From: Candidatus Fermentibacterota bacterium
GTDB taxonomy: Bacteria; Fermentibacterota; Fermentibacteria; Fermentibacterales; Fermentibacteraceae
Reading direction: 5' to 3'
NCBI GenBank assembly: GCA_012523605.1
Contig: JAAYTY010000047.1
Location: forward strand, 1-16,848
Length of the DNA stretch: 16,848 nucleotides
A program made the translations under genes and the position numbers. This document shows positions 6,940 to 14,103 of the stretch, piece by piece; position 1 is the first letter of the stretch; each line of letters opens with the position of its first letter. The notes beneath the pieces were generated by a model that saw nothing but the letters and a program-made list of their open reading frames with translations, was not told the DNA's origin and made no database searches.

Positions 6940-7971
6940 CTACTTCCTGAGTTCGGTATGCTCCGCGCCCGCCAGCTCAGGACACCCGGAGCACGGCGGC
7001 TCCAGCCTTCCGGACGCCAGCATCCTCCGGAGAGAGGCATAGGGCCCGCCTCGGACGATCTCGTCGAAATCCTGTGACGAGAGGTCGCCGAGCGGCTTCG
7101 ATGTATCCCAGTAGGGGCACGGGTTCACCCTCCCGTCCGGGTCGATGAATACCCAGCCCTCGATGTACGGGCACGAGGCGCCGGCCGGCCTGGACGCCCT
7201 CGGCGACTCGGTGAAGACGATTCCGAGTCTCCCGGCGACGGCGGATGCCTCGGCCACGGCTTTCAGGTATTCCGGGCTTCCGGTGTCGGGGGCCTCCTCC
7301 ATGCATCCGAGACCCCGGTAGGGAACGAGCGGAACCGTTCCCACCGCCGACGCGCCTGTCTCGGCCGCCAGCTCCACGATCCCGGCCGTCTCGGACAGGT
7401 TCCTGCGCTGGAGCGTCACGCTGAATGCGAGCCTCGGAATGCGCCTGCCCAGCCTGTTCCGCTCCCTCACGAGCGAAGAGGCGTTGGAGATCACCCGGTC
7501 CAGGTCGCAGCCTCCCCTTATCGCCGCATGGGTTTCGGGCCTGCATCCGTCGATCGAGACGAAAACCGTCGTCGGCGGCGTTCGGAGTATCGTTGCGCGT
7601 GCGGCCTCGTCCATCAGGAGCCCGTTGGTGACCATCTCCCTTACCGGTACATCGCTCTCGTACAGTATTCTCAGGCAGTCCCCGAAACGCGGATTGCAGA
7701 GCGGCTCGGCCCCGCAGGAGATGCCTACGGTCCATGCCCCGGGGAAGACCTGTCCGGCGATCTTCATGAAGAGGGCCTCGTCCATGTCGTGCCAGCGGCG
7801 GGAGCCGTCCATGTCGGCCAGCCGCATGGGGCACATGGAACATCTGAGATTGCAGCGGTTGGTCGTGTCCATTCTCACGGTGAGGCGCCTGCCGCGCTCC
7901 CTCGGCCTGATGCCGGGGAAGCGGACCGACCGCCTCAGCAGTCTTCCGGCTATGCGAAGCGGGCCTTTCAT
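6940..7971 (-). CDS. Radical SAM/SPASM domain protein
   Basis: A 343-residue cytoplasmic iron-sulfur enzyme. The radical SAM cluster motif is NRCNLRCSMC (C40, C44, C47), followed by SCGAEPLCNPRF, in the place of the usual GGEP SAM-contact motif, then VTNGLLM and VFVSIDGCRPETHAAIRGG. The C-terminal SPASM-type auxiliary-cluster region holds C267 (GASCPYIEGWVFIDPDGRVNPC), C285 and the CxxC pair C327/C330. Family members mature peptides, activate enzymes or make cofactors; none of the nearby genes is an obvious substrate and I see no small precursor-peptide gene beside it. The frame remains open far upstream, but residues before the ATG at 7971 fall in the divergent gene's region and are not protein-like. 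It converges on the glycosyltransferase operon and diverges from the OsmC-like gene. Confidence 0.88.
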   Translation of the reverse strand: MKGPLRIAGRLLRRSVRFPGIRPRERGRRLTVRMDTTNRCNLRCSMCPMRLADMDGSRRWHDMDEALFMKIAGQVFPGAWTVGISCGAEPLCNPRFGDCLRILYESDVPVREMVTNGLLMDEAARATILRTPPTTVFVSIDGCRPETHAAIRGGCDLDRVISNASSLVRERNRLGRRIPRLAFSVTLQRRNLSETAGIVELAAETGASAVGTVPLVPYRGLGCMEEAPDTGSPEYLKAVAEASAVAGRLGIVFTESPRASRPAGASCPYIEGWVFIDPDGRVNPCPYWDTSKPLGDLSSQDFDEIVRGGPYASLRRMLASGRLEPPCSGCPELAGAEHTELRK

Positions 7972-7993
7972 GCTCAGCCCCCGATCTTGTAGT

Positions 7994-8029
7994 GTTCGGG
8001 AGTATTCGAACGGTGGGTCTCGCAGGCAA
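7994..8029 (-). promoter_or_regulatory. Candidate promoter of the radical SAM/SPASM gene with flanking inverted repeat
   Basis: On the minus strand, TTGCCT (8029-8024) and AATACT (8006-8001) are separated by 17 bases, each with four of six consensus matches. The predicted start falls about 20 bases before the ATG at 7971. A short inverted repeat, GTTCG (7994-7998) and CGAAC (8007-8011), brackets the -10 and could be an operator. Suggestive only. Confidence 0.35.
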
Positions 8030-8040
8030 GGGAGGCGGGG

Positions 8041-8457
8041 ATGGCGGAGAGCCGCGGAACGTGGAAGGGCGGAATGAGGTTCGAAATCGAACAGGACGGG
8101 CACAGCTTCGTCCTGGACGCCTCGGAGGACTTCGGCGGCTCCGATGCCGGACCCAGGCCTAAGGGGCTCCTGCTCTCCGGCCTCATCGGATGCACGGGGA
8201 TGGACGTTGTATCGATACTCCGAAAGATGAGAGTCGAGAACTACGAGCTGAGAATCGAGTGCAGGGCGGGACTGACCGACGGATATCCATCGGTATTCGA
8301 CAGGATACGGCTCGACTACATCTTCAAGGGCAGGGAGCTTCCCGTCGAGAACATCGAGAAGGCCGTCAGGCTGTCCCAGGAGAAGTACTGCGGGGTTTCC
8401 GCGATGCTCAGGCTTGCCGCGCCCCTCGAATGGAGGATCCTCTACGAGCGGGTCTGA
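8041..8457 (+). CDS. OsmC-like (YhfA-type) redox protein
   Basis: A 138-residue cytoplasmic protein of the OsmC superfamily, whose members reduce organic hydroperoxides or handle sulfur compounds through two reactive cysteines. Both are present: C51 in GLLLSGLIGCTGMDVVSILRK at the start of the long central helix and C117 in QEKYCGVSAML near the C-terminus. The N-terminal strands (GTWKGGMRFEIEQDGHSFVLDAS) and length fit the family. The ATG has GGGAGG a few bases upstream. It is the first gene of a plus-strand run with the amidotransferase, PepD and DUF4954 genes and is divergent from the SPASM gene. Whether it acts on peroxides or on other thiol-reactive compounds cannot be told. Confidence 0.87.
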   Translation: MAESRGTWKGGMRFEIEQDGHSFVLDASEDFGGSDAGPRPKGLLLSGLIGCTGMDVVSILRKMRVENYELRIECRAGLTDGYPSVFDRIRLDYIFKGRELPVENIEKAVRLSQEKYCGVSAMLRLAAPLEWRILYERV

Positions 8458-8462
8458 CGCAG

Positions 8463-8505
8463 CCGGTTCCCGACCGCGCGCCCCGCTGATATGTTCCGGA
8501 ACCGG
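8463..8505. repeat. Inverted repeat between the OsmC-like and amidotransferase genes
   Basis: CCGGTTCC (8463-8470) and GGAACCGG (8498-8505) are perfect complements separated by 27 bases, including a second palindrome TTCCGGAA (8494-8501). It follows the OsmC stop and precedes the Shine-Dalgarno of the next gene, so it may be a processing or attenuation hairpin. No T-tract follows. Confidence 0.35.
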
Positions 8506-8512
8506 ATCGATT

Positions 8513-8517
8513 GGAGG
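8513..8517 (+). promoter_or_regulatory. Shine-Dalgarno deciding the amidotransferase TTG start
   Basis: GGAGG lies six bases before TTG 8524. The in-frame ATG at 8491 has no such site and would add 11 residues that overlap the inverted repeat. Confidence 0.6.
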
Positions 8518-8523
8518 GAGCCG

Positions 8524-9219
8524 TTGGACCATTCCGTCCTGATTCTCGACTATTCCACCGACAGGGCCTCCGGGCCGCTGATCCGAGGATGGATCCCCGG
8601 CGGGATAGGAGTCCTCATCCACCGGCCCGCCGATGAGAAGGCGATGCCGGACCCCCGCGGCTTCACGCGGGTGATCCACACCGGCTCGGCCCTCTCCATC
8701 TGCGACGACGCACCGTTCCAGGCCGAGGCCGAGCGCTTCATTCTCGAGGCGTCGTCGGCTGGCGTTCCCCAGATGGGGATATGCTACGGGCACCAGCTCC
8801 TGATCCGATCTATCGTGGGGCGGGAGGCGGTACGGAGAAGCCCCGAGGGTGTGGAGGCCGGCTGGCTCGAGGTCTGCTTCAGCCCCCTGGCCTGCCGGCT
8901 CGTGGGAATGCCGCGCAGGGCGAGACTCTTCCAGTTCCACTTCGACGAGGCAGTGACCCTCCCCGAGGGGGCGGTCGTGCTGGCCTGGAGCGGGCATACG
9001 ATCGTGCAGTCGTTCCTCGACACCGAGCGCAGGCTTTTCGGATGCCAGTTCCACCCCGAGTTCGACAAGCAGAGAGGGGACGCCCAGTTCCTTGCAGAAC
9101 GGGCGAAGCTCGCCGGGTGCGGGCTGGATGCGGACGAGGTGGTCGCCGGTTCCCCCGATCCCCCCGCGGACGGAAGGTTCTTCGATTTCTTCCTCAGACA
9201 TCCCTGGGAAGGCAGGTAG
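8524..9219 (+). CDS. Stand-alone class I glutamine amidotransferase domain protein
   Basis: A 231-residue single-domain GATase1 protein related to the glutaminase half of GMP synthase. The nucleophile elbow is QMGICYGHQLL with C87, and the other triad residues are H177 and E179 in CQFHPEF. HTGSALSICDD near residues 52-62 resembles the oxyanion-side loop of GMP-synthase-like members. No synthase domain is attached and none of the neighbours is an evident partner, so the ammonia acceptor is unknown; some members of this group act on gamma-glutamyl compounds instead. The C-terminal 35 residues are less typical. The TTG start is preferred to the ATG at 8491 because of its Shine-Dalgarno. Its stop is three bases before pepD. 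Confidence 0.85.
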   Translation: MDHSVLILDYSTDRASGPLIRGWIPGGIGVLIHRPADEKAMPDPRGFTRVIHTGSALSICDDAPFQAEAERFILEASSAGVPQMGICYGHQLLIRSIVGREAVRRSPEGVEAGWLEVCFSPLACRLVGMPRRARLFQFHFDEAVTLPEGAVVLAWSGHTIVQSFLDTERRLFGCQFHPEFDKQRGDAQFLAERAKLAGCGLDADEVVAGSPDPPADGRFFDFFLRHPWEGR

Positions 9220-9222
9220 ATC

Positions 9223-10671
9223 ATGCCCGGAGTCCTCGAAGGACTGGAGCCCGCCCTGGTCTGGCACTGGTTCGAGAAGCTCAGCGCCGTTCCGAGGGCG
9301 TCAGGCGACGAGAGCCGAGCCGCCGGCTTCCTGGAGACCTTCGCCTCTGACAGGGGGCTTCCGAAGAGGCGCGACAGCGTCGGCAACGTCCTGATAACAA
9401 AGCCTGGTTCGGGGTCCGCGGCTTCGAGCCCGCCCGTCGCTCTCCAGGCGCATGTCGACATGGTGGCGGAGAAAGCCACCGGAAGCACCCACGACTTCTC
9501 CCGCGATCCGATCAGGCTGGAGGTGGAGGGCGACTGGGTGCTCGCCCGTGAGACAACCCTCGGCGCCGACAACGGGCTCGGAGTGGCCATCATGCTGGCG
9601 ATCCTCGACGACCCCTCCGCCACCCATCCCCCCCTCGAGTGCCTGTTCACCGTAGATGAGGAGAGGGGCCTCACGGGCGCCTCCAGGCTCGATCCGTCCT
9701 GGCTGTCGGCAAGGAGGCTCATCAATCTCGATTCCGAGAACGAAGGCCGTTTCTGCATCGGATGCGCCGGAGGTCTGGACATAGTCGTCACCCTTCCCAT
9801 GCGGAGGTCGGTCGCGCCTTCCGGCCTGGAGGGTGTCAGGATATCCGTGAACGGTCTCAAGGGAGGCCACTCCGGAATGGAGATCGGCAGGGGAAGGGCG
9901 AATGCAATCAGGATAATCGCAAGGATCGTCCACAGGATGCTCGACAGGGGATGCCATCTGTCCTCGATCTCCGGGGGAACCAAGAGAAACGCCATTCCGC
10001 GTTCCGCGACAGCCGTGATGCTCGTCTCACCCTCGTCACGGGCCTCGATTTCGGAACTTCTGACCGACCTCGAGAGGCAGCAGAGGCAGGAGTACGCCCT
10101 GGTGGACGAAAGGATCGCCATCTCCATGGAACCTGTCGGCCCCGTCGAGGGCATCTACGACCACTCCTCGGCGAGCATCCTGGCGGACATGCTCCTCGGC
10201 TTTCCGCACGGCGTGGAGAAACTCAGCGGAGTGACCCCGGGTCTGGTGGAGACCTCTCTGAACCTCGCCCTGCTCGAAGAGACGGGAAGAGGGGTTGCGA
10301 CGGTCCTGACGCTTCGCAGCCTGAGGGATGACGCCAAGCTCAACCTGGCCGAACGCTTGATGGCGATAGGAAGGCTCGCGGATGCTCGCATAGAGGCCGG
10401 GGGGGGATATCCCGGCTGGTCGCCAGACCCGTCTTCGAAGCTCCTGGCGGTCGTGAAGAGGCTCTACCGTGAGTTCAGCGGAAGCGAGGCGGTGATCGAA
10501 ACGGTGCATGCCGGCGTCGAGTGCGGGATCATCGGTTCCAGGATGGGGGGCATGGACATGATATCCATGGGACCCGACATCAGGGACGTTCACATCCCGG
10601 GGGAGAGAGCCAGCATAGCTTCGACGGCGCGCACCTGGGCATTCATCAGGATGCTCCTGGAGAATCTGTGA
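9223..10671 (+). CDS. pepD: Cytosol non-specific dipeptidase / Xaa-His dipeptidase (M20C)
   Basis: A zinc dipeptidase of 482 residues, nearly the length of E. coli PepD (485), with similarity along the whole chain. Metal and catalytic motifs are VALQAHVDMV (H77, D79), TTLGADNGLG (D116), FTVDEERGLTGA (E146, E147), LINLDSENEG (D170), GLKGGHSGMEIG in the lid domain, GGTKRNAIPR, GYPGW, and VIETVHAGVECGI with the last metal histidine. VALQAHVDM-K-HDF order and the CAGG element are PepD hallmarks. The ATG is three bases after the amidotransferase stop. The stop overlaps the next GTG start (GTGA). With PepT at the other end of the window it suggests amino acids from peptides matter to this organism, as an inference. 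Confidence 0.96.
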   Translation: MPGVLEGLEPALVWHWFEKLSAVPRASGDESRAAGFLETFASDRGLPKRRDSVGNVLITKPGSGSAASSPPVALQAHVDMVAEKATGSTHDFSRDPIRLEVEGDWVLARETTLGADNGLGVAIMLAILDDPSATHPPLECLFTVDEERGLTGASRLDPSWLSARRLINLDSENEGRFCIGCAGGLDIVVTLPMRRSVAPSGLEGVRISVNGLKGGHSGMEIGRGRANAIRIIARIVHRMLDRGCHLSSISGGTKRNAIPRSATAVMLVSPSSRASISELLTDLERQQRQEYALVDERIAISMEPVGPVEGIYDHSSASILADMLLGFPHGVEKLSGVTPGLVETSLNLALLEETGRGVATVLTLRSLRDDAKLNLAERLMAIGRLADARIEAGGGYPGWSPDPSSKLLAVVKRLYREFSGSEAVIETVHAGVECGIIGSRMGGMDMISMGPDIRDVHIPGERASIASTARTWAFIRMLLENL

Positions 10672-12443
10672 GGACTGCCGACAGAAACGCCGTCAGGGAG
10701 CTGGCCGCCAGGGCCGCGGCCCTGACCCGCGAAGGTCTGTCTTCGAGCGCGCCCCCGGCGGGCTGGAAGCCGCTGCCCTGGGACCTCGTGCAGCAGCTCG
10801 AGTCGAGAGGGGTTTCTTCCCCCGACTGGAACGGGATCCAGGTGTCGGGGAGATGCAGCCTCGATGGAATATCCGAAACAGTCCTCGAGGGCCCCGTGCG
10901 GCTGGACCTCGCACCGGGAAGCCGGCTCCAGGGATCGAAGCTCTCCTGCTGCGACCTGCATGGGGTGGTGAGAGTAGTCGGAACGAGGGAGATTTCCGGC
11001 TACGTCCTGCACGACGGCTGTGCAGTCGAGAGGTGCGGATCGGTGACATGGAGGGAGGGCACTGCCTCCTGCCTCGATGCGGTCATGCAGCTCGGAGTGG
11101 AGACCGGCGAAAGGTCGCTCGCGCTGATGCCGGGGCTCTCGGTCGAGCTGGCCTGGCTGCTCACCGGACCGTCCAGGAATCTCATGAAGCTCTACGATCT
11201 CGAGATGGATGACCTCAGAGCCATGCTCACGGGATCGCTCAAGGGCCTCATAGGCCCGGGGGCCGTCCTCAGATCCGTTCCAGTGGTCGAGAATACGGTC
11301 GTCGGCAGGGGATGCGTGATAGACAACGCCTGCGCGGTCAGGGACGTGGTCATGCTGGGCGGCTCCGAAGAGGGGTCGCGGATACTCGACGGGGCGCTAG
11401 TCCGCAGATCCGCGCTGCAGTGGAGCGCAACGGCCGATTCCGGGTGCATTATCGAGGAGTCCCTCGTCGGAGAGCACTCCAGGGTCGAGAGGCAGGCTCT
11501 GCTGTCCGGGTCCCTGCTCGGGCCAGACTGCGTCCACGGGCAGGGGGAGATCACGGCCAGCCTCGTGGGGCCGCTGACTTCCACTCATCACCAGTCGCTC
11601 CTGATCGCCGCGAGGTGGCCCGGCGGATGCGGGAACGTCGGATACGGCGCCAACGTGGGAAGCAACCACACCTCCCGCCTCCCCGACCAGGAGGCGTCGC
11701 TGGGCTGCGGAGTCTTCCTCGGGCTTGGCTGCTCGGTCAAGTACCCTTCGTCGATCGCTGCGGGAACGATGGTTGCGACGGGCACCGTACTTCCCCCGCA
11801 GAGGATCGAATACCCGTTCTCCCTGGTTTCCGAGGCGGCCGACGGCTGCGAGCTGTGCCCGGGCTGGGTGCTCTCCTCGAACCTGTTCTCGCTCCTGCGA
11901 AACCTCTCGAAATACAGGGCCAGGAGGAAAGCCTCGCGCGAGCCCCTGTTCGAGACTCCCGTCAACCCGGTAGTGACGGGTCAGGTGATCACCGCGAGGA
12001 ATCGTCTGGTCTCCGTGTCGGGGCGAAAGGCCTACAAGGCGCCCGAGCTGGAGGGAGCGGGTGCGTGCTATGTCACCGAGATCGGCAGGCAGAAGGGCAT
12101 CGCGGGCTATACGATGTTCCTGAGATGGCAGTGTCTGGACGCCCTTCTGGTGAGGCTCGAGGGAGGCGCTGCACCGGGCGGCGCGGAGGAGCTGGATGAT
12201 CTCGTCGCCAGGGAGTTTCCCGGTCTGGAACCGCCGGCGCTGATGGCGCGCTATGTCGAGCTTCTCGGCGGAATGCTGGAACTCGTCATCGCAAGCAGAT
12301 CGCGCGACTTCGTCAGGGGCAGCTCGGTCATCGACGACTACGCCGAGATACACAGCCCGCCCGCGGAGGACCGTGCTCTGGAGGCCGTCCTGGAGGAGCT
12401 TCGCGATAAGAGGGTCCGGGCTTCGGCCCTTTCCGGAGGATAG
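10668..12443 (+). CDS. DUF4954-like protein with left-handed beta-helix (hexapeptide-like) repeats
   Basis: A 591-residue protein of unknown function. Its middle (about residues 195-410) has hexapeptide-like strands (VVENTVVGRGCVIDNACAV, GCIIEESLVGEHSRV) and the block VGPLTSTHHQSLLIAA, GYGANVGSNHTSRLPDQEASLG, FLGLGCSVKYP, ATGTVLPPQRIEYPFSLV, which I recognise as the DUF4954 signature region. An earlier helix-like part spans about 55-125 and includes GYVLHDGCAVERCGSV. The C-terminal third is mostly helical. The beta-helix resembles nucleotidyl- and acyltransferases, and the His-rich THHQS could be catalytic, but no reaction is known to me. The GTG start shares four bases with the pepD stop and has GGAG five bases upstream, so it is translationally coupled. 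Confidence 0.8.
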   Translation: MRTADRNAVRELAARAAALTREGLSSSAPPAGWKPLPWDLVQQLESRGVSSPDWNGIQVSGRCSLDGISETVLEGPVRLDLAPGSRLQGSKLSCCDLHGVVRVVGTREISGYVLHDGCAVERCGSVTWREGTASCLDAVMQLGVETGERSLALMPGLSVELAWLLTGPSRNLMKLYDLEMDDLRAMLTGSLKGLIGPGAVLRSVPVVENTVVGRGCVIDNACAVRDVVMLGGSEEGSRILDGALVRRSALQWSATADSGCIIEESLVGEHSRVERQALLSGSLLGPDCVHGQGEITASLVGPLTSTHHQSLLIAARWPGGCGNVGYGANVGSNHTSRLPDQEASLGCGVFLGLGCSVKYPSSIAAGTMVATGTVLPPQRIEYPFSLVSEAADGCELCPGWVLSSNLFSLLRNLSKYRARRKASREPLFETPVNPVVTGQVITARNRLVSVSGRKAYKAPELEGAGACYVTEIGRQKGIAGYTMFLRWQCLDALLVRLEGGAAPGGAEELDDLVAREFPGLEPPALMARYVELLGGMLELVIASRSRDFVRGSSVIDDYAEIHSPPAEDRALEAVLEELRDKRVRASALSGG

Positions 12444-12474
12444 AGGCTTCCAGGGCTTGCGCTTTCGATGCGAT

Positions 12475-12502
12475 AGTTGAATATTTGCTCAAGTATTCAA
12501 CT
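12475..12502. promoter_or_regulatory. Perfect inverted repeat, probable ArsR/SmtB operator
   Basis: Arms AGTTGAATA (12475-12483) and TATTCAACT (12494-12502) are exact complements around a 10-base spacer. The element is conspicuously AT-rich in GC-rich DNA. TGAATA-nn-TGCTCA within it resembles the TGAAyA-nn-TGTTCA half-site arrangement of ArsR/SmtB operators. It ends 20 bases before the permease start, just ahead of its Shine-Dalgarno, so a bound repressor could block both polymerase and translation start. The cognate regulator is probably the ArsR gene that follows the permease. Confidence 0.65.
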
Positions 12503-12508
12503 GTTATC

Positions 12509-12514
12509 GGAGGA
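12509..12514 (+). promoter_or_regulatory. Shine-Dalgarno for the TTG start of the metal permease
   Basis: GGAGGA is eight bases before TTG 12523 and follows directly on the operator. No ATG or GTG in this frame lies nearby upstream. Confidence 0.55.
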
Positions 12515-12522
12515 GCTTCCTG

Positions 12523-13761
12523 TTGGCGAACTACCTGTCGGAACTCTGGAGGGTGACCGTCGAGGTCGCCCCGTCGCTGTCACTGGGTCTTGCCGTGGCC
12601 GGCCTCCTGCACGTGTTGGTGAACCGCGAGCGTGTTTTCAGGCATCTGGGCAGACCAGGACTCGCAAGCACCGTCCGGGCAGCCCTCTGGGGGGTTCCCC
12701 TGCCCCTCTGCTCCTGCGGCGTGATCCCCGCGGCTCTCTCGCTGCGAAGGGACGGGGCTTCGCCGGGAGCGACCACGGCGTTTCTCATCAGCACTCCCCA
12801 GACCGGCGTCGACTCGGTGATGGTGACCGCCGGCATCCTGGGCTTTCCCGTGGCTCTCGCGAAACTCGCGGGCGCCTTCGTCGCCGGGGTGATTGGCGGA
12901 GTTCTCGCTGACTCCCTGCCTGCCCGCCCGGGCGTGTCCGTCGGCGGCGCCGGCGTGGAATGCTCTCCGGAGTCACGGGGGAACCCGTTAGCGCGGCTCT
13001 GGAATCACGCCTTCGGAGTGGTCTTCAGGGACATCTACAGATGGCTGGCTTTCGGCCTTGCGGTCTCGGCCCTGATCTCCACCTTCGTCCCTCCGGACGC
13101 GATGGCGGGCATCCCGTGGCTCCGGGGCCCTCTGGGTTTGATCGCCGCCCTCGCCGTGGGGATACCGCTCTATGTCTGCTCGACCGCCTCTGTGCCCATC
13201 GCCGCGGGCCTGGTCAGGGCCGGATTCGCTCCCGGGGCGGCGCTGGTGTTCCTCATGGCCGGCCCGGCGACGAATGCCGCGACCATCGGGGCCGTCAAGA
13301 AGACCCTGGGCGGCAGGGTGCTCGTCATCTATCTCTCGACGATAATCGTGGTGAGCCTTCTGACCGGCCTTCTGCTCGACGGCCTCCTCGGAGGAGTCGC
13401 GGGAGGGCATGTCCACTCATCGGGTCTCCTCCCGGGAGCACTCCCTACAGCGGCGGGAGTGCTGCTGGCAGCCGGAACCGCCTGGTGGGCCGTGAGGGAC
13501 ACGGTGTCGTGGATCTCTTCCGTGAGAGCTTCTAAGGCGCCCGAAGCGGTCTCGCTGAGGGTGAGCGGAATGTCCTGCGGATCCTGCGAACGAAGGGTGA
13601 GGAATGCTCTGGCTGCTCTGCCGGGAGTCAGGTCCGTGGCGGTGTCCAGGGAGGAGGGAATCGCAAGGATCGAGGCTTCCCCCGGATTCGACAGGGCTTC
13701 AGCCTCAGCCGCGATCGCCGGCCTCGGCTATGGAGTGGATGATGACCCGCCTCCCGTCTGA
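12523..13761 (+). CDS. SO_0444-like Cu/Zn efflux permease with C-terminal HMA domain
   Basis: A 412-residue inner-membrane permease of the DUF318/ArsP_1 group fused to a heavy-metal-associated domain. The two membrane halves are separated by a hydrophilic loop (about 130-165). The first carries PLPLCSCGVIPAALSLR (C63, C65) and FLISTPQTGVDSVMVTAG, hallmarks of the SO_0444-type Cu/Zn exporters. The second carries PLYVCSTASVPIAAGLVRAGF (C199) and FLMAGPATNAATIG. After the last membrane segments a ferredoxin-like HMA domain begins near 343, with GMSCGSCERRVRNAL (CxxC at 352/355). The expected role is export of copper, zinc or a related soft metal from the cytoplasm. The gene is preceded by the inverted repeat at 12475-12502 and overlaps the ArsR gene. 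Metal choice is not decided by sequence. Confidence 0.87.
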   Translation: MANYLSELWRVTVEVAPSLSLGLAVAGLLHVLVNRERVFRHLGRPGLASTVRAALWGVPLPLCSCGVIPAALSLRRDGASPGATTAFLISTPQTGVDSVMVTAGILGFPVALAKLAGAFVAGVIGGVLADSLPARPGVSVGGAGVECSPESRGNPLARLWNHAFGVVFRDIYRWLAFGLAVSALISTFVPPDAMAGIPWLRGPLGLIAALAVGIPLYVCSTASVPIAAGLVRAGFAPGAALVFLMAGPATNAATIGAVKKTLGGRVLVIYLSTIIVVSLLTGLLLDGLLGGVAGGHVHSSGLLPGALPTAAGVLLAAGTAWWAVRDTVSWISSVRASKAPEAVSLRVSGMSCGSCERRVRNALAALPGVRSVAVSREEGIARIEASPGFDRASASAAIAGLGYGVDDDPPPV

Positions 13762-14035
13762 CGAAGAGGTGGCGGAGCTCGCACGCCTCTACTCCCTCGC
13801 CGCCGACCCCACGAGGCTGAAGCTTCTCCTGAGCCTCCTGGAAGGCGAGAAATGCGTCTGCGAACTCTCCGCATCTGCGGGAACCAGCGTTTCGGCCGCC
13901 TCCCACCAGCTGCGCCTGCTGAGGTCGGGGAGTCTGGTCTCTCCCCGCAGGGAGGGCCGCCACATCTTCTACAAGCTCGCTGACGACCATGTCAGGGCGT
14001 TCCTGGAGCTGAGCCTGGAGCACGCAAGGGAGTAG
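13742..14035 (+). CDS. ArsR/SmtB-family metal-responsive repressor
   Basis: A winged-helix repressor of about 97 residues that leaves DNA when it binds metal. The wing-HTH is visible (LAADPTRLKLLLSLLEGEKCVCELSAS, SAASHQLRLLRSGSLV, RREGRHIFYKL). Two metal sites appear intact: a CVC pair in the alpha3 region (C38, C40, as in the ELCVCDL of ArsR/CadC) and the alpha5 zinc motif DxH-x10-HxxE (D81, H83, H94, E97), with the last residue of the protein as a ligand. This combination recalls ZiaR- and CadC-type sensors. Three in-frame ATGs lie close together (13730, 13739, 13742). The last is chosen because GGAG at 13732-13735 is six bases before it. It overlaps the permease end by 20 bases and probably controls the permease through the operator at 12475-12502. 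Confidence 0.9.
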   Translation: MTRLPSDEEVAELARLYSLAADPTRLKLLLSLLEGEKCVCELSASAGTSVSAASHQLRLLRSGSLVSPRREGRHIFYKLADDHVRAFLELSLEHARE

Positions 14036-14093
14036 CGGTCGCGTCGATACTGGACCGCGGGCGGCTCGCCGCTTCATAAATGCCCGTCCGGAC

Positions 14094-14099
14094 AGGAGG
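14094..14099 (+). promoter_or_regulatory. Shine-Dalgarno deciding the fumarase alpha TTG start
   Basis: AGGAGG lies four bases before TTG 14104. The in-frame ATG at 14080 has no Shine-Dalgarno and would add eight residues before the point where family members begin. Confidence 0.55.
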
Positions 14100-14103
14100 G
14101 TGT

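Noticed and set aside
6940..9267. Minus-strand open frame of 775 codons running upstream of the SPASM gene
   Set aside because: Only the last 343 codons are protein-like. The rest lies antisense to the OsmC-like and amidotransferase genes and is open because of high GC.
8784..10154. Minus-strand open frame of 456 codons opposite pepD
   Set aside because: Ser/Pro/Arg-rich shadow of pepD and the amidotransferase, with no family resemblance.
10521..10667. Upstream extension of the DUF4954-like gene to an ATG at 10521
   Set aside because: It lies wholly inside pepD and is low in protein-like character. The GTG at 10668 has a Shine-Dalgarno and a stop overlap.
12444..12474. Terminator after the DUF4954-like gene
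   Set aside because: No stable stem or T-run is visible before the operator, so read-through from the upstream operon cannot be excluded.
14036..14103. Terminator or promoter between arsR and the fumarase operon
   Set aside because: Only a four-base stem (GCGG/CCGC, 14061-14072) without a T-tract, a short palindrome GTCCGGAC (14086-14093) and a poor -10-like CATAAA were seen; none is convincing.
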